Source: Haloarchaeobius sp. HME9146 (GTDB lineage Archaea; Halobacteriota; Halobacteria; Halobacteriales; Natrialbaceae). From it: 64,000 bases of DNA. Positions 8,570-16,320 of this stretch are shown piece after piece; position 1 is the stretch's first letter, and the number at the start of each line of letters is the position of its first letter. The translations under genes were made by a program, and so were the position numbers. The notes below the pieces were generated by a model that saw only the letters and a list, made by a program, of their open reading frames with translations, was not told the DNA's origin and made no database searches. The stretch spans positions 2,418,001 to 2,482,000 of the forward strand of contig NZ_JAODVR010000001.1 in NCBI RefSeq assembly GCF_025399835.1, read 5' to 3'.

Positions 8570-9379
8570 GTGATTCCAGCTGTCGAGACCGGTCGCGTCG
8601 CCGACCACCCATACGTCAGCACTGGTGACGGTCCCCGCACACTCCTCGTCATCCCCGGCCTGAACGACCCGCTGCACACGGTCGGCGACTCGTGGTGGTT
8701 CCCGCGACTGATGGCGATGTACCTCCAGCGATACGCCGACACCCACACCGTCTACATGGTGAGTCGCCCGCACGGCATTCCGGCGGATGCGACGGTGGCG
8801 TCGATGGCTCGCGGGTACGAAGCTGTTCTCGACGAGCTCGACGCCGAGTCGACCCCGCTCGACGTGTTCGGCCTCTCTATGGGCGGCTTCCTCGTGCAGG
8901 CGCTCGCCGCCCGTGACGACAGAGTGGACCGCGCGGTGCTCGGGCTCTCGGCGACGACGTTGAGCGAACACGGTCGCGACATCGTCGAGCGCTGGCGGGA
9001 CTGGGGCGAGCGTGGGACCTGGGGTCCCATCTACCGCGAGGCGTACGCAATCGTCGCCGATGGGCTGCTCGCCCGGTGCCTGCAGGCCGGCTCCGTGGGG
9101 TACGACCTGCTCTTCGACCCGGAGAATCCGGCTGACTTCCTCGTCTCCGCCGACGCCTGCCTCGACTTCGACGGGACTGCCTACCTCGCCCAGATGGACT
9201 GCCCGACCCTGGTTGTCGGGGGTGACGAGGACGTGTTCTTCACGGCCGCAGACTACCGCGAGACGGCCGCGGCGCTCCCCGACGGAACGCTGGCGATGCT
9301 CCGGGGGGCGGGCCACGAGTCGGTCATCGAGCATCCCGACGAGTTCGACGGGAGCATCAGGCGGTTTCTCTCGGCGTGA
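8570..9379 (+). CDS. Alpha/beta hydrolase
   Basis: 269 aa starting at GTG 8570 (MIPAVETGRVADHP). LLVIPGLNDP is the oxyanion-hole strand, GLSMGG is the nucleophile elbow with Ser, VVGGDEDVFF positions the acidic residue, and GAGHESVIEH gives the catalytic His. The catalytic triad is complete. The GTG start is supported by a T-rich TATA-like stretch (about 8540) and by the fact that the open frame further upstream lies over the VOC gene. It may act as an esterase or lactonase; the substrate is unknown. Confidence 0.82.
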   Translation: MIPAVETGRVADHPYVSTGDGPRTLLVIPGLNDPLHTVGDSWWFPRLMAMYLQRYADTHTVYMVSRPHGIPADATVASMARGYEAVLDELDAESTPLDVFGLSMGGFLVQALAARDDRVDRAVLGLSATTLSEHGRDIVERWRDWGERGTWGPIYREAYAIVADGLLARCLQAGSVGYDLLFDPENPADFLVSADACLDFDGTAYLAQMDCPTLVVGGDEDVFFTAADYRETAAALPDGTLAMLRGAGHESVIEHPDEFDGSIRRFLSA

Positions 9380-9424
9380 GAGCTACCAGTCGTATTTATC
9401 GTCTCGCTTATCGTATCTGCAGGA

Positions 9425-9907
9425 ATGACTGAAACTATCGAGAAGACCCTGCATCTCGCGAAGTGGGAGACCAGGTTCGGTGCCTGGCTCATCGATATCG
9501 TCCTCGTGAGCGTCGTCCTCGAGGTGTTCAACGAGTTCCTCGTCAGCCTCCCGTCGATACTGTCGGTCGAGCTCGGGACCATCGGCGGCTTCAGCGTCTT
9601 CTTCGGCGCGAACGGGCTCGCGCTGTTCGTCTACTGGACGCTCTCGGAGGGTATCTGGGGGCAGTCCGCCGGGAAGATGGTGTTGAACCTCAGGGTGACC
9701 GACCGGCGTGGGAACCACCCGGACTTCCTCGCGGCCGCGGTCCAGGCGTTCGGGAAGGCGTTCTTCCTCCCCATCGACTGCCTCGTCGGCTGGCTGGCGA
9801 TGGAGGGACAGAAACTTCGACTCACGAACCGCCTCTCGAACACCATCGTCATCTCGGTCCCGGCCGAGGAACCCGAGGGCGTCGAGTACGTGATTCCGGA
9901 GGAGTGA
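9425..9907 (+). CDS. RDD family membrane protein
   Basis: 160 aa. RFGAWLIDIVLV in the first helix is the Arg-Asp signature of the RDD family, and GQSAGKMVLNLRVTD is its conserved loop. Three or four hydrophobic helices are present. RDD proteins are small membrane proteins, some with Na+(Li+)/H+ antiport activity; function here is unknown. A TATA-like TATTTAT at about 9395-9401 lies 24-30 bp upstream of the ATG. Confidence 0.85.
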   Translation: MTETIEKTLHLAKWETRFGAWLIDIVLVSVVLEVFNEFLVSLPSILSVELGTIGGFSVFFGANGLALFVYWTLSEGIWGQSAGKMVLNLRVTDRRGNHPDFLAAAVQAFGKAFFLPIDCLVGWLAMEGQKLRLTNRLSNTIVISVPAEEPEGVEYVIPEE

Positions 9908-9920
9908 ACCGGTCTCCGGC

Positions 9921-10685
9921 TCAGTCCCACTCCGCGTCCCGCCCTTCGAGGAACGCGTCGACGCCCTCCTCGTGTTCGTCGGACATGTACGCCTGCACCT
10001 GCACCATGTTCTCGTAGTCCAGCGCCTTCCGCCAGTCGTTGTCGAGGTTCTCGTGCATCGCCTGCTTGGTCATCCCGATGGTCCGGGTGGGCCGCCGCGA
10101 GAGCTTTCCGACCATCTCGTCGACCACTTCGTCGAGCTCCTCCTCGGGGACCGCCTCGTTCACGAGATCCATCTCCGCTGCCTCCTCACCGTCGAAGAAC
10201 TCGCCGGTGAAGGTCAGACGCTTCGCGGTTCGCAGACCCACCAGTCGGGGCAGGGTGAACGTGGCTGCCGTGTCGGGGATGAGGCCGACGCGGATGAACG
10301 CACAGGAGAACGTCGCGTCGGGCACGGTGTACGCGAAGTCCGCGGCCGCCACGAGCGCAAGCCCGGCACCCACGCAGTCGCCGTTGACCTTCGCGACGAT
10401 GGGGATGTCGCAGTTCAGCATCTCCGCGGCCGCGCGGTTGAACGTCTCCGCGACGCGCTCGTAGGCCTCGCGCGGCCCCTCCTCGCGCTCTTTCATCGCC
10501 ATGATGTCCCCGCCCGCGGAGAAGGCCGGGTCGTCGCCCGTGATGACCACCGCGTCGTGTTCGACGGGGTCGGCCTCGGCGACGGCCTCCGCGAGTTCCT
10601 GGGCGACCTCCAGGTTCATCGCGTTCATGACGTTCGGTCGGTCGAAGGTGATGGTACGTACGCCGTCCTCGTCCTCGATGCGCAT
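9921..10685 (-). CDS. Enoyl-CoA hydratase/isomerase, PaaG-like
   Basis: 254 aa crotonase-fold protein. The oxyanion-hole segments AFSAGGDIMAM and GAGLALVAAADF are present. In place of the usual catalytic Glu region it reads RVGLIPDTAATFTLPR; the GLIPD Asp is shared with 1,2-epoxyphenylacetyl-CoA isomerase PaaG, and the end GVDAFLEGRD also resembles PaaG. It is therefore a good candidate for the isomerase step after the epoxidase encoded 2 kb away, although other delta-isomerase activities fit. TTAA at about 10710 on the plus strand gives a TATA-like element 25 bp upstream of the ATG at 10685. Confidence 0.8.
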   Translation of the reverse strand: MRIEDEDGVRTITFDRPNVMNAMNLEVAQELAEAVAEADPVEHDAVVITGDDPAFSAGGDIMAMKEREEGPREAYERVAETFNRAAAEMLNCDIPIVAKVNGDCVGAGLALVAAADFAYTVPDATFSCAFIRVGLIPDTAATFTLPRLVGLRTAKRLTFTGEFFDGEEAAEMDLVNEAVPEEELDEVVDEMVGKLSRRPTRTIGMTKQAMHENLDNDWRKALDYENMVQVQAYMSDEHEEGVDAFLEGRDAEWD

Positions 10686-11100
10686 AGTTGTTGAACTTTC
10701 CCGGGGTGCTTAATTGTTGGTCATAGATGGGCTGTGGCCGCGGCTGGTGGGTCTACTGGCCCGCCAGCTCGACGGTCGGCTGCGACGCTCAGAGAGTCGT
10801 CTCCGCGGGAATAGAACGGTCGCGACCCACAGCCACGCCTCGTGGGTGTTGGTTCGTCAGGAAGGGGGTTGGGGGAGTATGGGGGTGGCGACAGCGGTTC
10901 GCTGTGAAATCGCCATCTAATCGTATGTCGGGAAAGGGTGTAACCGTTGATTCTAATCTGTATGTACCTCCGAGAACCACACTCTAATATATTAGAGTCA
11001 AAATCGTGGGATTAGCTCCCATGCCCTGAGGGAGCAAGGTCAGCGGCGCGCGTTGCATGGGTCACGAACGATTAAGGGGATGCCCCGACCAGACCCGGAC
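10686..11100. other. Non-coding region with palindrome and hairpin
   Basis: 415 bp without a credible gene; the short open frames here lack family features and codon bias. It holds a perfect 18-bp palindrome (10981-10998), a hairpin with arms GCTCCC/GGGAGC (11015-11035) and a TATA-like ATTAAG (11071-11076) for the thioesterase gene. The middle part (about 10860-10990) is AT-richer than its surroundings. Confidence 0.5.
10981..10998. promoter_or_regulatory. Perfect 18-bp palindrome, candidate operator
   Basis: ACTCTAATATATTAGAGT reads identically on both strands, is AT-rich in a GC-rich genome and lies about 100 bp upstream of the thioesterase start. Length and symmetry fit a dimeric winged-helix regulator site. 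No bound protein can be named from sequence. Confidence 0.45.
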
Positions 11101-11487
11101 ATGGACATCGAAGAGTTCTTCGAGACGATGCCGTTCGCCGACCTGCTCGGCGTCGACGTGACCGAGGCCGAGGACGGCCACGCCGAGGGTCGCCTGGAGA
11201 TGCGCGAGGACCTGTCGTGGAACGCCGACCAGCTGATGGCTCACGGGGGCGTGACGTTCACGCTCGCGGACACCGTCGGCGGCGCGGCGCTAGTCTCGCT
11301 GGTCGACCAGCCGGTCCCGACCATCGACATGCGCATCGACTACCTCTCGGCAGGAACAGGGGACCTCTACGCCGAGGCCGACGTGGTCCGGTGCGGGAAG
11401 AACGTCGGAACGGTCGACGTGGACGTGTACGCTGCAGACGACGACACGCTCATCGCGGACGCCCGCGGTGTGTATAAAACGGGATAG
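11101..11487 (+). CDS. PaaI-family thioesterase (hot-dog fold)
   Basis: 128 aa from ATG 11101. The HGGVTFTLADTVGGAA segment carries the catalytic HGG...D pattern of PaaI/4HBT thioesterases, and IDMRIDYLSAG is the conserved follow-on strand. PaaI hydrolyses ring-hydroxylated phenylacetyl-CoA esters, a rescue function for stalled CoA thioesters. The position next to the paa regulator and operon supports that role here. The start at 11101 fits the ATTAAG element 25-30 bp upstream; in-frame starts at 11053 and 11080 are less likely. Confidence 0.82.
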   Translation: MDIEEFFETMPFADLLGVDVTEAEDGHAEGRLEMREDLSWNADQLMAHGGVTFTLADTVGGAALVSLVDQPVPTIDMRIDYLSAGTGDLYAEADVVRCGKNVGTVDVDVYAADDDTLIADARGVYKTG

Positions 11488-11511
11488 TTCCGGGACCCAG
11501 CGCTTCTCGAC

Positions 11512-12150
11512 TCACTCGAACACCTGCGCGAACAGCGCCGACTGTCCCCGGCGCAGGCGTTCGAGGAACGCGGATTTGCTGATACCGATCGCGTCGGCCA
11601 CCTCGCTGGCAGTCACCTCGCGAGGGACCTCGAAATAGCCCATCTCGTTGGCGGCCCGGAGCGCCTCCTCCTGTGCGGGGGTGAACCCCCAGCGCCGGGC
11701 CACCACCTCGTCGTCCTCGCTCCCGAGCGGGTAGATCCGTTCGAGGGTGACACCGACGGTCTCACCGGCGGCCTCCAGCACCCCTTCGAGGACGTCGTAC
11801 CCGACGACGGCACCGGTGTAGGTCTCAACCCCGTCCCGGTATCGCAACGATTCGGCCATGAACCCGGCGTCACAGAGCGTGTGGACCACACACGGGTGTT
11901 TCGAGAGACACCGCAGGTTCACCCGGTCCTCGGTGTGCGAGGCGTGCAGGTAGCGGATACGCTCGTCTGCATCGAGCGCCTCGGCGAGGGCTGGGTCGTC
12001 ACCCGCCGAGAACCGCAACAGGGCGTTCCCGTCGCTGCGGCGCTGTGGGGGCCGCGCGTCGACGACGCACCCGGTCTCCCGCGTGGCGTCTGCCAGGGGG
12101 CAGTCGTCGCCGGTGACCCTGAACTCGACGACGAGACACTCGTCTATCAC
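11512..12150 (-). CDS. Bat-type HTH (HTH-10) transcriptional regulator
   Basis: 212 aa. The C-terminal 55 residues form the bacterio-opsin-activator type helix-turn-helix: LTPAQ-like FTPAQEEALRAANEMGYFEVPRE followed by TASEVADAIGISKSAFLERLRRGQ. The N-terminal 150 residues are a sensor-like domain with several Cys (residues about 17, 28, 80, 86 and 93). It is divergent from paaA, with 91 bp between the start codons. The likely role is ligand-dependent control of the paa operon; this is inferred from position only. A TATA-like element at 12171-12181 is properly placed for this gene. Confidence 0.82.
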   Translation of the reverse strand: MIDECLVVEFRVTGDDCPLADATRETGCVVDARPPQRRSDGNALLRFSAGDDPALAEALDADERIRYLHASHTEDRVNLRCLSKHPCVVHTLCDAGFMAESLRYRDGVETYTGAVVGYDVLEGVLEAAGETVGVTLERIYPLGSEDDEVVARRWGFTPAQEEALRAANEMGYFEVPREVTASEVADAIGISKSAFLERLRRGQSALFAQVFE

Positions 12151-12241
12151 ACGTATCAGATGGACCTGCCATTACTTAAGTCCCGTGTATGGGCGGGTGA
12201 ACCGGTTTGTTACTGGGGTCGCTAATTCTGGATGAACGACC

Positions 12242-13186
12242 ATGGACATCGAGGAGGTCAAAGCACGGGCCGGACCCCGGGAGTTCAGCCCCAAGGACGA
12301 CATGCCAGAGGAGTATCGGAAAGCTGCCACACGGATGATCCAGTTCCACGCGAACTCGGAGATCATGGGTGCCTACCTGGAGCGCCCGTTCATCCGCCAG
12401 GCACCGAGCCTAGACCGCAAGCTCGCCTGCAGCGCGAAGGTGCAGGACGAGATCGGCCACGGCCAGCTGCTCTACCGCGCCGCCGAGTCCCTCGGCATCA
12501 AGACGCGCGACGAGATGCTCGACGAACTCGCAGAGGGCAAGGGGAAGTTCCTGAACTGCTTCCACTACCCGATGGAGTCGTGGGTCGAGACGCCGATGAT
12601 CGCGTTCTTCGTCGACGGTGCCGCCATGCGCCGCCAGGCGACCCTGAAGTCCACCTCGTGGGAGCCCTACGCCCACGCGATGGACAAAGTCTGCTTCGAG
12701 GAGGGCTTCCACGTCAAGCACGGTGAGGCCATCCTCTACGAGCTGATGACCGGCTCGAAGAAGGAGCAGGAGCTGACCCAGGAGGCCTTCGAGCTGTGGT
12801 GGCCCCGCATCATCCAGTTCTTCGGCCCCACCAACGACAAGTCGACCCACCACGGGTTCGCAAGCGAGGTCGGCCTGAAGCAGATGTCCAACGACGAGCT
12901 CCGGACCGCGTTCCTCAACGCGTACATCCCGAAGGCCGAGAAGTACGGCCTCGAGATTCCGGACGAGCCGCGCATCAACAAGCTCGACGACGGTTCCTAC
13001 GAGGTCGTCGAGGAGGACCTCGACTGGGACGAGTTCTTCACCATCGCGAAGAACGACTACGACGGCAGCCACGAGCAGATCAACGGCCGCCAGAAGGCCC
13101 AGGAGGCCGTCGAATGGGTCCGTGAATCGATGGACAAGCACGAGAGCCGCGTCTACGGTGGCTCGCAACCGCAGGCGGCCGACTAA
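12242..13186 (+). CDS. paaA: 1,2-phenylacetyl-CoA epoxidase, catalytic subunit PaaA
   Basis: 314 aa, the expected length for PaaA. This ferritin-like di-iron subunit epoxidises the ring of phenylacetyl-CoA. The EIGHGQ and CFEEGFHVKHGE segments supply the ExxH iron ligands, and SWVETPMIAFFVDGAAM is typical of PaaA. It is the first gene of the operon, with paaB 5 bp after its stop. The start at 12242 follows the divergent promoter region shared with the HTH-10 regulator. Confidence 0.95.
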   Translation: MDIEEVKARAGPREFSPKDDMPEEYRKAATRMIQFHANSEIMGAYLERPFIRQAPSLDRKLACSAKVQDEIGHGQLLYRAAESLGIKTRDEMLDELAEGKGKFLNCFHYPMESWVETPMIAFFVDGAAMRRQATLKSTSWEPYAHAMDKVCFEEGFHVKHGEAILYELMTGSKKEQELTQEAFELWWPRIIQFFGPTNDKSTHHGFASEVGLKQMSNDELRTAFLNAYIPKAEKYGLEIPDEPRINKLDDGSYEVVEEDLDWDEFFTIAKNDYDGSHEQINGRQKAQEAVEWVRESMDKHESRVYGGSQPQAAD

Positions 13187-13191
13187 GAACC

Positions 13192-13527
13192 ATGATCTGG
13201 GAAGTCTTCCGACAGGAGAAATCCGGTGGGTACCACACCCACTGTGGCAACGTGCACGCGCCGGACCGCGAGATGGCGCTCATGTTCGCCGAGGTACAGC
13301 ACGCACGACGCAAGCCGACGAACAGCCTCTGGGTCGTCCCCCAGAAGGAGATCGGCGAGGTCGACACCGAGGACGCGAAGTTCGGCGGCACGACCGACAA
13401 GGCCTACCGCTGGGCCATGACGTACAACTTCGAGGCCGCCGCCTCGGAGGTCGAAGAGTCCACGAGCGAACAGGAGACGGCCGAGCGCGAACGCCGCGCA
13501 CAGGTCGAGAAGGCAGGTGGTAACTGA
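13192..13527 (+). CDS. paaB: 1,2-phenylacetyl-CoA epoxidase subunit PaaB
   Basis: 111 aa. WEVFRQEKSGGYHTHCGNVHAPD matches the PaaB opening, and NSLWVVP is the second conserved block. PaaB is a small structural subunit of the PaaABC(E) monooxygenase and bridges PaaAC dimers. A Glu-rich C-terminal tail is halophile-typical. The stop overlaps the paaC start by one base (TGATG). Confidence 0.93.
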   Translation: MIWEVFRQEKSGGYHTHCGNVHAPDREMALMFAEVQHARRKPTNSLWVVPQKEIGEVDTEDAKFGGTTDKAYRWAMTYNFEAAASEVEESTSEQETAERERRAQVEKAGGN

Positions 13528-14399
13528 TGGCAGCAGCTGAGACACTCCCCGAACCGCAGGAACTGTCCGACGAGGAACGCGAGGCGATCGAACACCAGCT
13601 CTACCGGCTGGCCGACGACGAGTTCGTCATCGCCGAGCGCTACACCGAGTGGCAGGTCCGTGCCCCGACGCTCGAGTCCGACCTCGCCCTGGCGAACATC
13701 GCCCAGGACGAGTACGGGCACGCCCGTCTCTGGTACGACCTGCTCCAGGACTGGGGCGCGACGGAGTCGGACCTCATCTGGGAGCGTCCGGCCGACGAGT
13801 GGCGGCACTCCAGCCTCTGTGAACTCGAGTTCGCCGAGGGTGACTGGGCCGACGCCATCGTCCGCTCGTACCTCTACGACGTGGCCGAGAACATCCGCCT
13901 GCAGGCGCTCGCGGACTCCTCGTACCCGCGAATCCGCGACCGCGTCGGGAAGATCCTCGGCGAGGAGGACTACCACCGCGAGCACGCCCAGAACTGGCTC
14001 GAACGGCTCTGCGAGGAGGAGGACAGCCGCGCCCGCGTGCAGGCCGCCCTCGACCGCCTGTTCCCGTACGCGCTGACGCTGTTCTCCCCGACCGACGAGG
14101 AGGTCGACGACCGCATCGTCGAGCTGGGTATCCGCTCGGAGCCCCTCGTCACCATGCGCGAGGAGTGGCTCGACGAGGTCGTCCCGTACCTCGAATCGCT
14201 CGACCTCAGCGTCGACGACGCCGAGCTGCCCGAGCAGTACGACCTGCACCACTCCGCGTTCGACCTCCCGGCAGAGGTCGGCCGCGACCAGAGCCACACC
14301 GACGACTGGTTCGACCTGTACGACGACTTCACCCACACCTACAGCGAGTTGGGCCGCGAGAGCGCCAACCGCATCATGAAGGACCCAGACGATGAGTGA
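13527..14399 (+). CDS. paaC: 1,2-phenylacetyl-CoA epoxidase, structural subunit PaaC
   Basis: 290 aa ferritin-like paralogue of PaaA. AQDEYGHARLWYD and GEEDYHREHAQNW retain ExxH-like patterns, although PaaC is normally non-catalytic and stabilises PaaA. Length is slightly above the bacterial 250 aa because of acidic insertions and the C-terminal part. It starts inside the paaB stop and overlaps paaD by 8 bp, so the operon is translationally coupled. Confidence 0.93.
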   Translation: MAAAETLPEPQELSDEEREAIEHQLYRLADDEFVIAERYTEWQVRAPTLESDLALANIAQDEYGHARLWYDLLQDWGATESDLIWERPADEWRHSSLCELEFAEGDWADAIVRSYLYDVAENIRLQALADSSYPRIRDRVGKILGEEDYHREHAQNWLERLCEEEDSRARVQAALDRLFPYALTLFSPTDEEVDDRIVELGIRSEPLVTMREEWLDEVVPYLESLDLSVDDAELPEQYDLHHSAFDLPAEVGRDQSHTDDWFDLYDDFTHTYSELGRESANRIMKDPDDE

Positions 14400-14862
14400 C
14401 GTGTACGACCCGGACGACGTGCCGAACTCGGTCGACCCCGAAGACGACGACTGCGTCGACCCCGTCGGCAGCAGTGCCTGCGCGTACACGGAGTACGTCC
14501 AGGGCGAAGCCAGCGACGAGGTGCCCGCGACCGGCGAGGGAAGCGAGGGCCTCGAACGCGCCGTCTGGGACGTACTGTACGAGATCGAGGACCCCGAGAT
14601 GCCCATCTCCATCGTGGACCTCGGGCTCATCTACGGCGTCGTTGCGGACAAGGAATCCGGCCACGTCACCGTCGACATGACCCTGACGTACTCCGGCTGT
14701 CCCGCCCGGACGATGCTGCAGGACCAGATGCGCGAGGCCGTGGCCGGCGTGGAGGGCGTCTCCGACGTCGACCTCCGGCTCGTCTGGTCGCCCGAGTGGA
14801 ACCTGGAGATGGTGACCGAACAGGGCAAAGAAGACCTGCGTGAGTTCGGACTGAGCATATGA
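14392..14862 (+). CDS. paaD: PaaD, MIP18/DUF59 domain only (iron-sulfur assembly factor)
   Basis: 156 aa. Residues about 55-150 are the MIP18/DUF59 domain (VWDVLYEIEDPEMPISIVDLGL, with the conserved DPE and DLG, and YSGCPARTM with the reactive Cys). PaaD helps mature the iron-sulfur cluster of the PaaE reductase in bacteria. The first 55 residues are an acidic leader. Bacterial PaaD ends in a zinc ribbon, which is missing here and encoded by the next, overlapping gene. Overlaps paaC by 8 bp and the ribbon gene by 4 bp. Confidence 0.9.
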   Translation: MSDVYDPDDVPNSVDPEDDDCVDPVGSSACAYTEYVQGEASDEVPATGEGSEGLERAVWDVLYEIEDPEMPISIVDLGLIYGVVADKESGHVTVDMTLTYSGCPARTMLQDQMREAVAGVEGVSDVDLRLVWSPEWNLEMVTEQGKEDLREFGLSI

Positions 14863-15026
14863 GACGACCCGACCCATCCGTCACGACCAGCGGCGAGAGC
14901 GAGGGTGCGGAGTGCCCGTACTGTGGCTCGGAGAACACGGTCCGGGACCACCCGAAGGGCCCGTCGCTCTGCCGGTCGATGCACTACTGCAACGCCTGCG
15001 ACCAGCCGTTCGAGAAGATGGAGTAG
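14859..15026 (+). CDS. Stand-alone zinc ribbon equivalent to the PaaD C-terminus
   Basis: 55 aa, ATG at 14859 overlapping the paaD stop (ATGA). It has two CxxC pairs: CPYCGSENT at residues 19-27 and CNACDQPFE at 45-53, the pattern of the C-terminal zinc ribbon of bacterial PaaD (CPxCGSxxT ... CxxCxEPF). It is the last gene of the paa operon. The reading frame and family resemblance are strong; the inference is that it acts together with PaaD as a split protein. Confidence 0.85.
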   Translation: MRRPDPSVTTSGESEGAECPYCGSENTVRDHPKGPSLCRSMHYCNACDQPFEKME

Positions 15027-15072
15027 CCGCCCCTGGCAGACCTTTTGTAGTGGGGGTGCGTGGTCGACGAAC

Positions 15073-15900
15073 ATGGAGGAGCGGACGCTGGCTCGGCTGC
15101 AGGCCCCACACGAGGTACTCCGTCGGATGGTCGCGATGGCGGGCGTACAGCCGAACCAGGACGCCGAATCGTACTACGACGAGATGTTCGTCCAGGTCCA
15201 CGAGGACCGTATCGAGACGCCGGCAGGCAGTATCGGCTCCTCGCTGGCGACGTACGGGACGGTCTCGACGGACGTGCTCTCTGACATCACCATCGACTGC
15301 GGCCAGCCGGTCACCGCCATCTTCGACATCCAGGAGACGCTGCGGTGGTTCGCCTGGGTCGCCACGGACCCGACCGAAGAACTGACGCTCGAGTTCATCG
15401 GCGACCCGGATTCGGGCAACGCCTCGGACCTGCGCGTGGCGACCCCGGACATCACGGCCCGAATCGACTGTTACCGCGACCCCGAGCTGTTCGAACAGAT
15501 AACCATGGAGCTTCCGGACCGCTTCACCGACGAGGAGCGCTTCCGCCTGGAAGACGGGTCGCTCGCCCCGACGGTCGTCGAGACGACAGCCGAGACGGTC
15601 AGGCGAATCGCGACCGGTATCGACCTCGACCCGAACCTGTCGACGTATCCGTTCGTCGTCGAGGACGGGGAGCTCAGGGTCGTCCTGCGCAACAGGCAGT
15701 ACACGCGGGCGACGGGGACGCTCGACGCGACGGTCGAGGGTCCGGACGTGGAGAACGAGTACGGGGAAGCGTTCGCGGCGCTGTTCGACGCGGTCTCGGG
15801 CGAGGTGACGGTCCAGACCGGGCCGGCCGAGCCACTGGTCGTCGTCCAGAAGCGCCCGGCGTACACGCTTCGCTACGTCGTGTTGCCGAAGGTCTGGTAG
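15073..15900 (+). CDS. Haloarchaeal protein with possible sliding-clamp (PCNA-like) fold
   Basis: 275 aa from ATG 15073; a T-rich TATA-like element (15041-15046) lies 27-32 bp upstream. I do not recognise a named family. The order of segments recalls archaeal PCNA: an N-terminal helix LQAPHEVLRRMVAMAG, alternating beta strands, a central PDITARIDCY-LPDRF linker, and a C-terminal EAFAALFDAVSGEVTVQTGPAEPLVV followed by ALRY-like strand and VLPKVW end, which parallels the clamp ending xxVTYMLAPRI. The length (275 vs about 247) also fits. The resemblance is by eye only. It is not part of the paa operon by spacing (46 bp gap with its own promoter). Confidence 0.55.
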   Translation: MEERTLARLQAPHEVLRRMVAMAGVQPNQDAESYYDEMFVQVHEDRIETPAGSIGSSLATYGTVSTDVLSDITIDCGQPVTAIFDIQETLRWFAWVATDPTEELTLEFIGDPDSGNASDLRVATPDITARIDCYRDPELFEQITMELPDRFTDEERFRLEDGSLAPTVVETTAETVRRIATGIDLDPNLSTYPFVVEDGELRVVLRNRQYTRATGTLDATVEGPDVENEYGEAFAALFDAVSGEVTVQTGPAEPLVVVQKRPAYTLRYVVLPKVW

Positions 15901-15913
15901 AAAGCGGCCCGCC

Positions 15914-16075
15914 TCAGTTGGGTCGCGCGAGGTCGAGTGTGTAGTCGGAGCGGATCCACGCGTCCTCTTTCTTCGAGTCGTAGATCTCTACGTGACCGTC
16001 GCCGGTGTCACGTGCTCTGTAGCGGTTGTTGATGTCGGGCGGGCTCGGTTCGGAATCGCTGTTCGTGCTGTTCAT
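15914..16075 (-). CDS. Small haloarchaeal protein (53 aa)
   Basis: 53 aa from ATG 16075. The core YRARDTGDGHVEIYD followed by DAWIRSD resembles the family of very small haloarchaeal proteins with a Y-x-x-x-D-T/D-G-x-V-x-x-YD....AWI.SD pattern (DUF7331-like). Function unknown. A TATA-like TTATTATT lies about 50 bp upstream on its strand. It ends convergently 13 bp from the clamp-like gene. Confidence 0.65.
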   Translation of the reverse strand: MNSTNSDSEPSPPDINNRYRARDTGDGHVEIYDSKKEDAWIRSDYTLDLARPN

Positions 16076-16320
16076 GGTTTGTTGCGCGGTTCCCCGCGAC
16101 TGTGCTATTTGATACCGTTGACCGCAAAATAATAAGCCTTCCGGGGCGACTGAAGGGACCGATATAGAGAATATTATCTCGATATAGGTTCGGATGGTGA
16201 GTGCTGACGGTGTTTCTGTTCGCCAGCCACGAATCTCCTGTCGGTGCTGTCGATAAGCGACGGCTAGAAACCAACCAGGGTTCGTAGCCACTACCGAGAG
16301 CACCACAGATACCTCGACCC

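Noticed and set aside
7530-8612. Minus-strand frame opposite the VOC gene
   Set aside because: No promoter, no motif; the plus-strand VOC gene has clear domain support.
10714-10987. Two short plus-strand frames in the 10.7-11.1 kb gap
   Set aside because: Arg/Trp-rich, overlapping each other, no halophile acidity and no orthologue-like motif.
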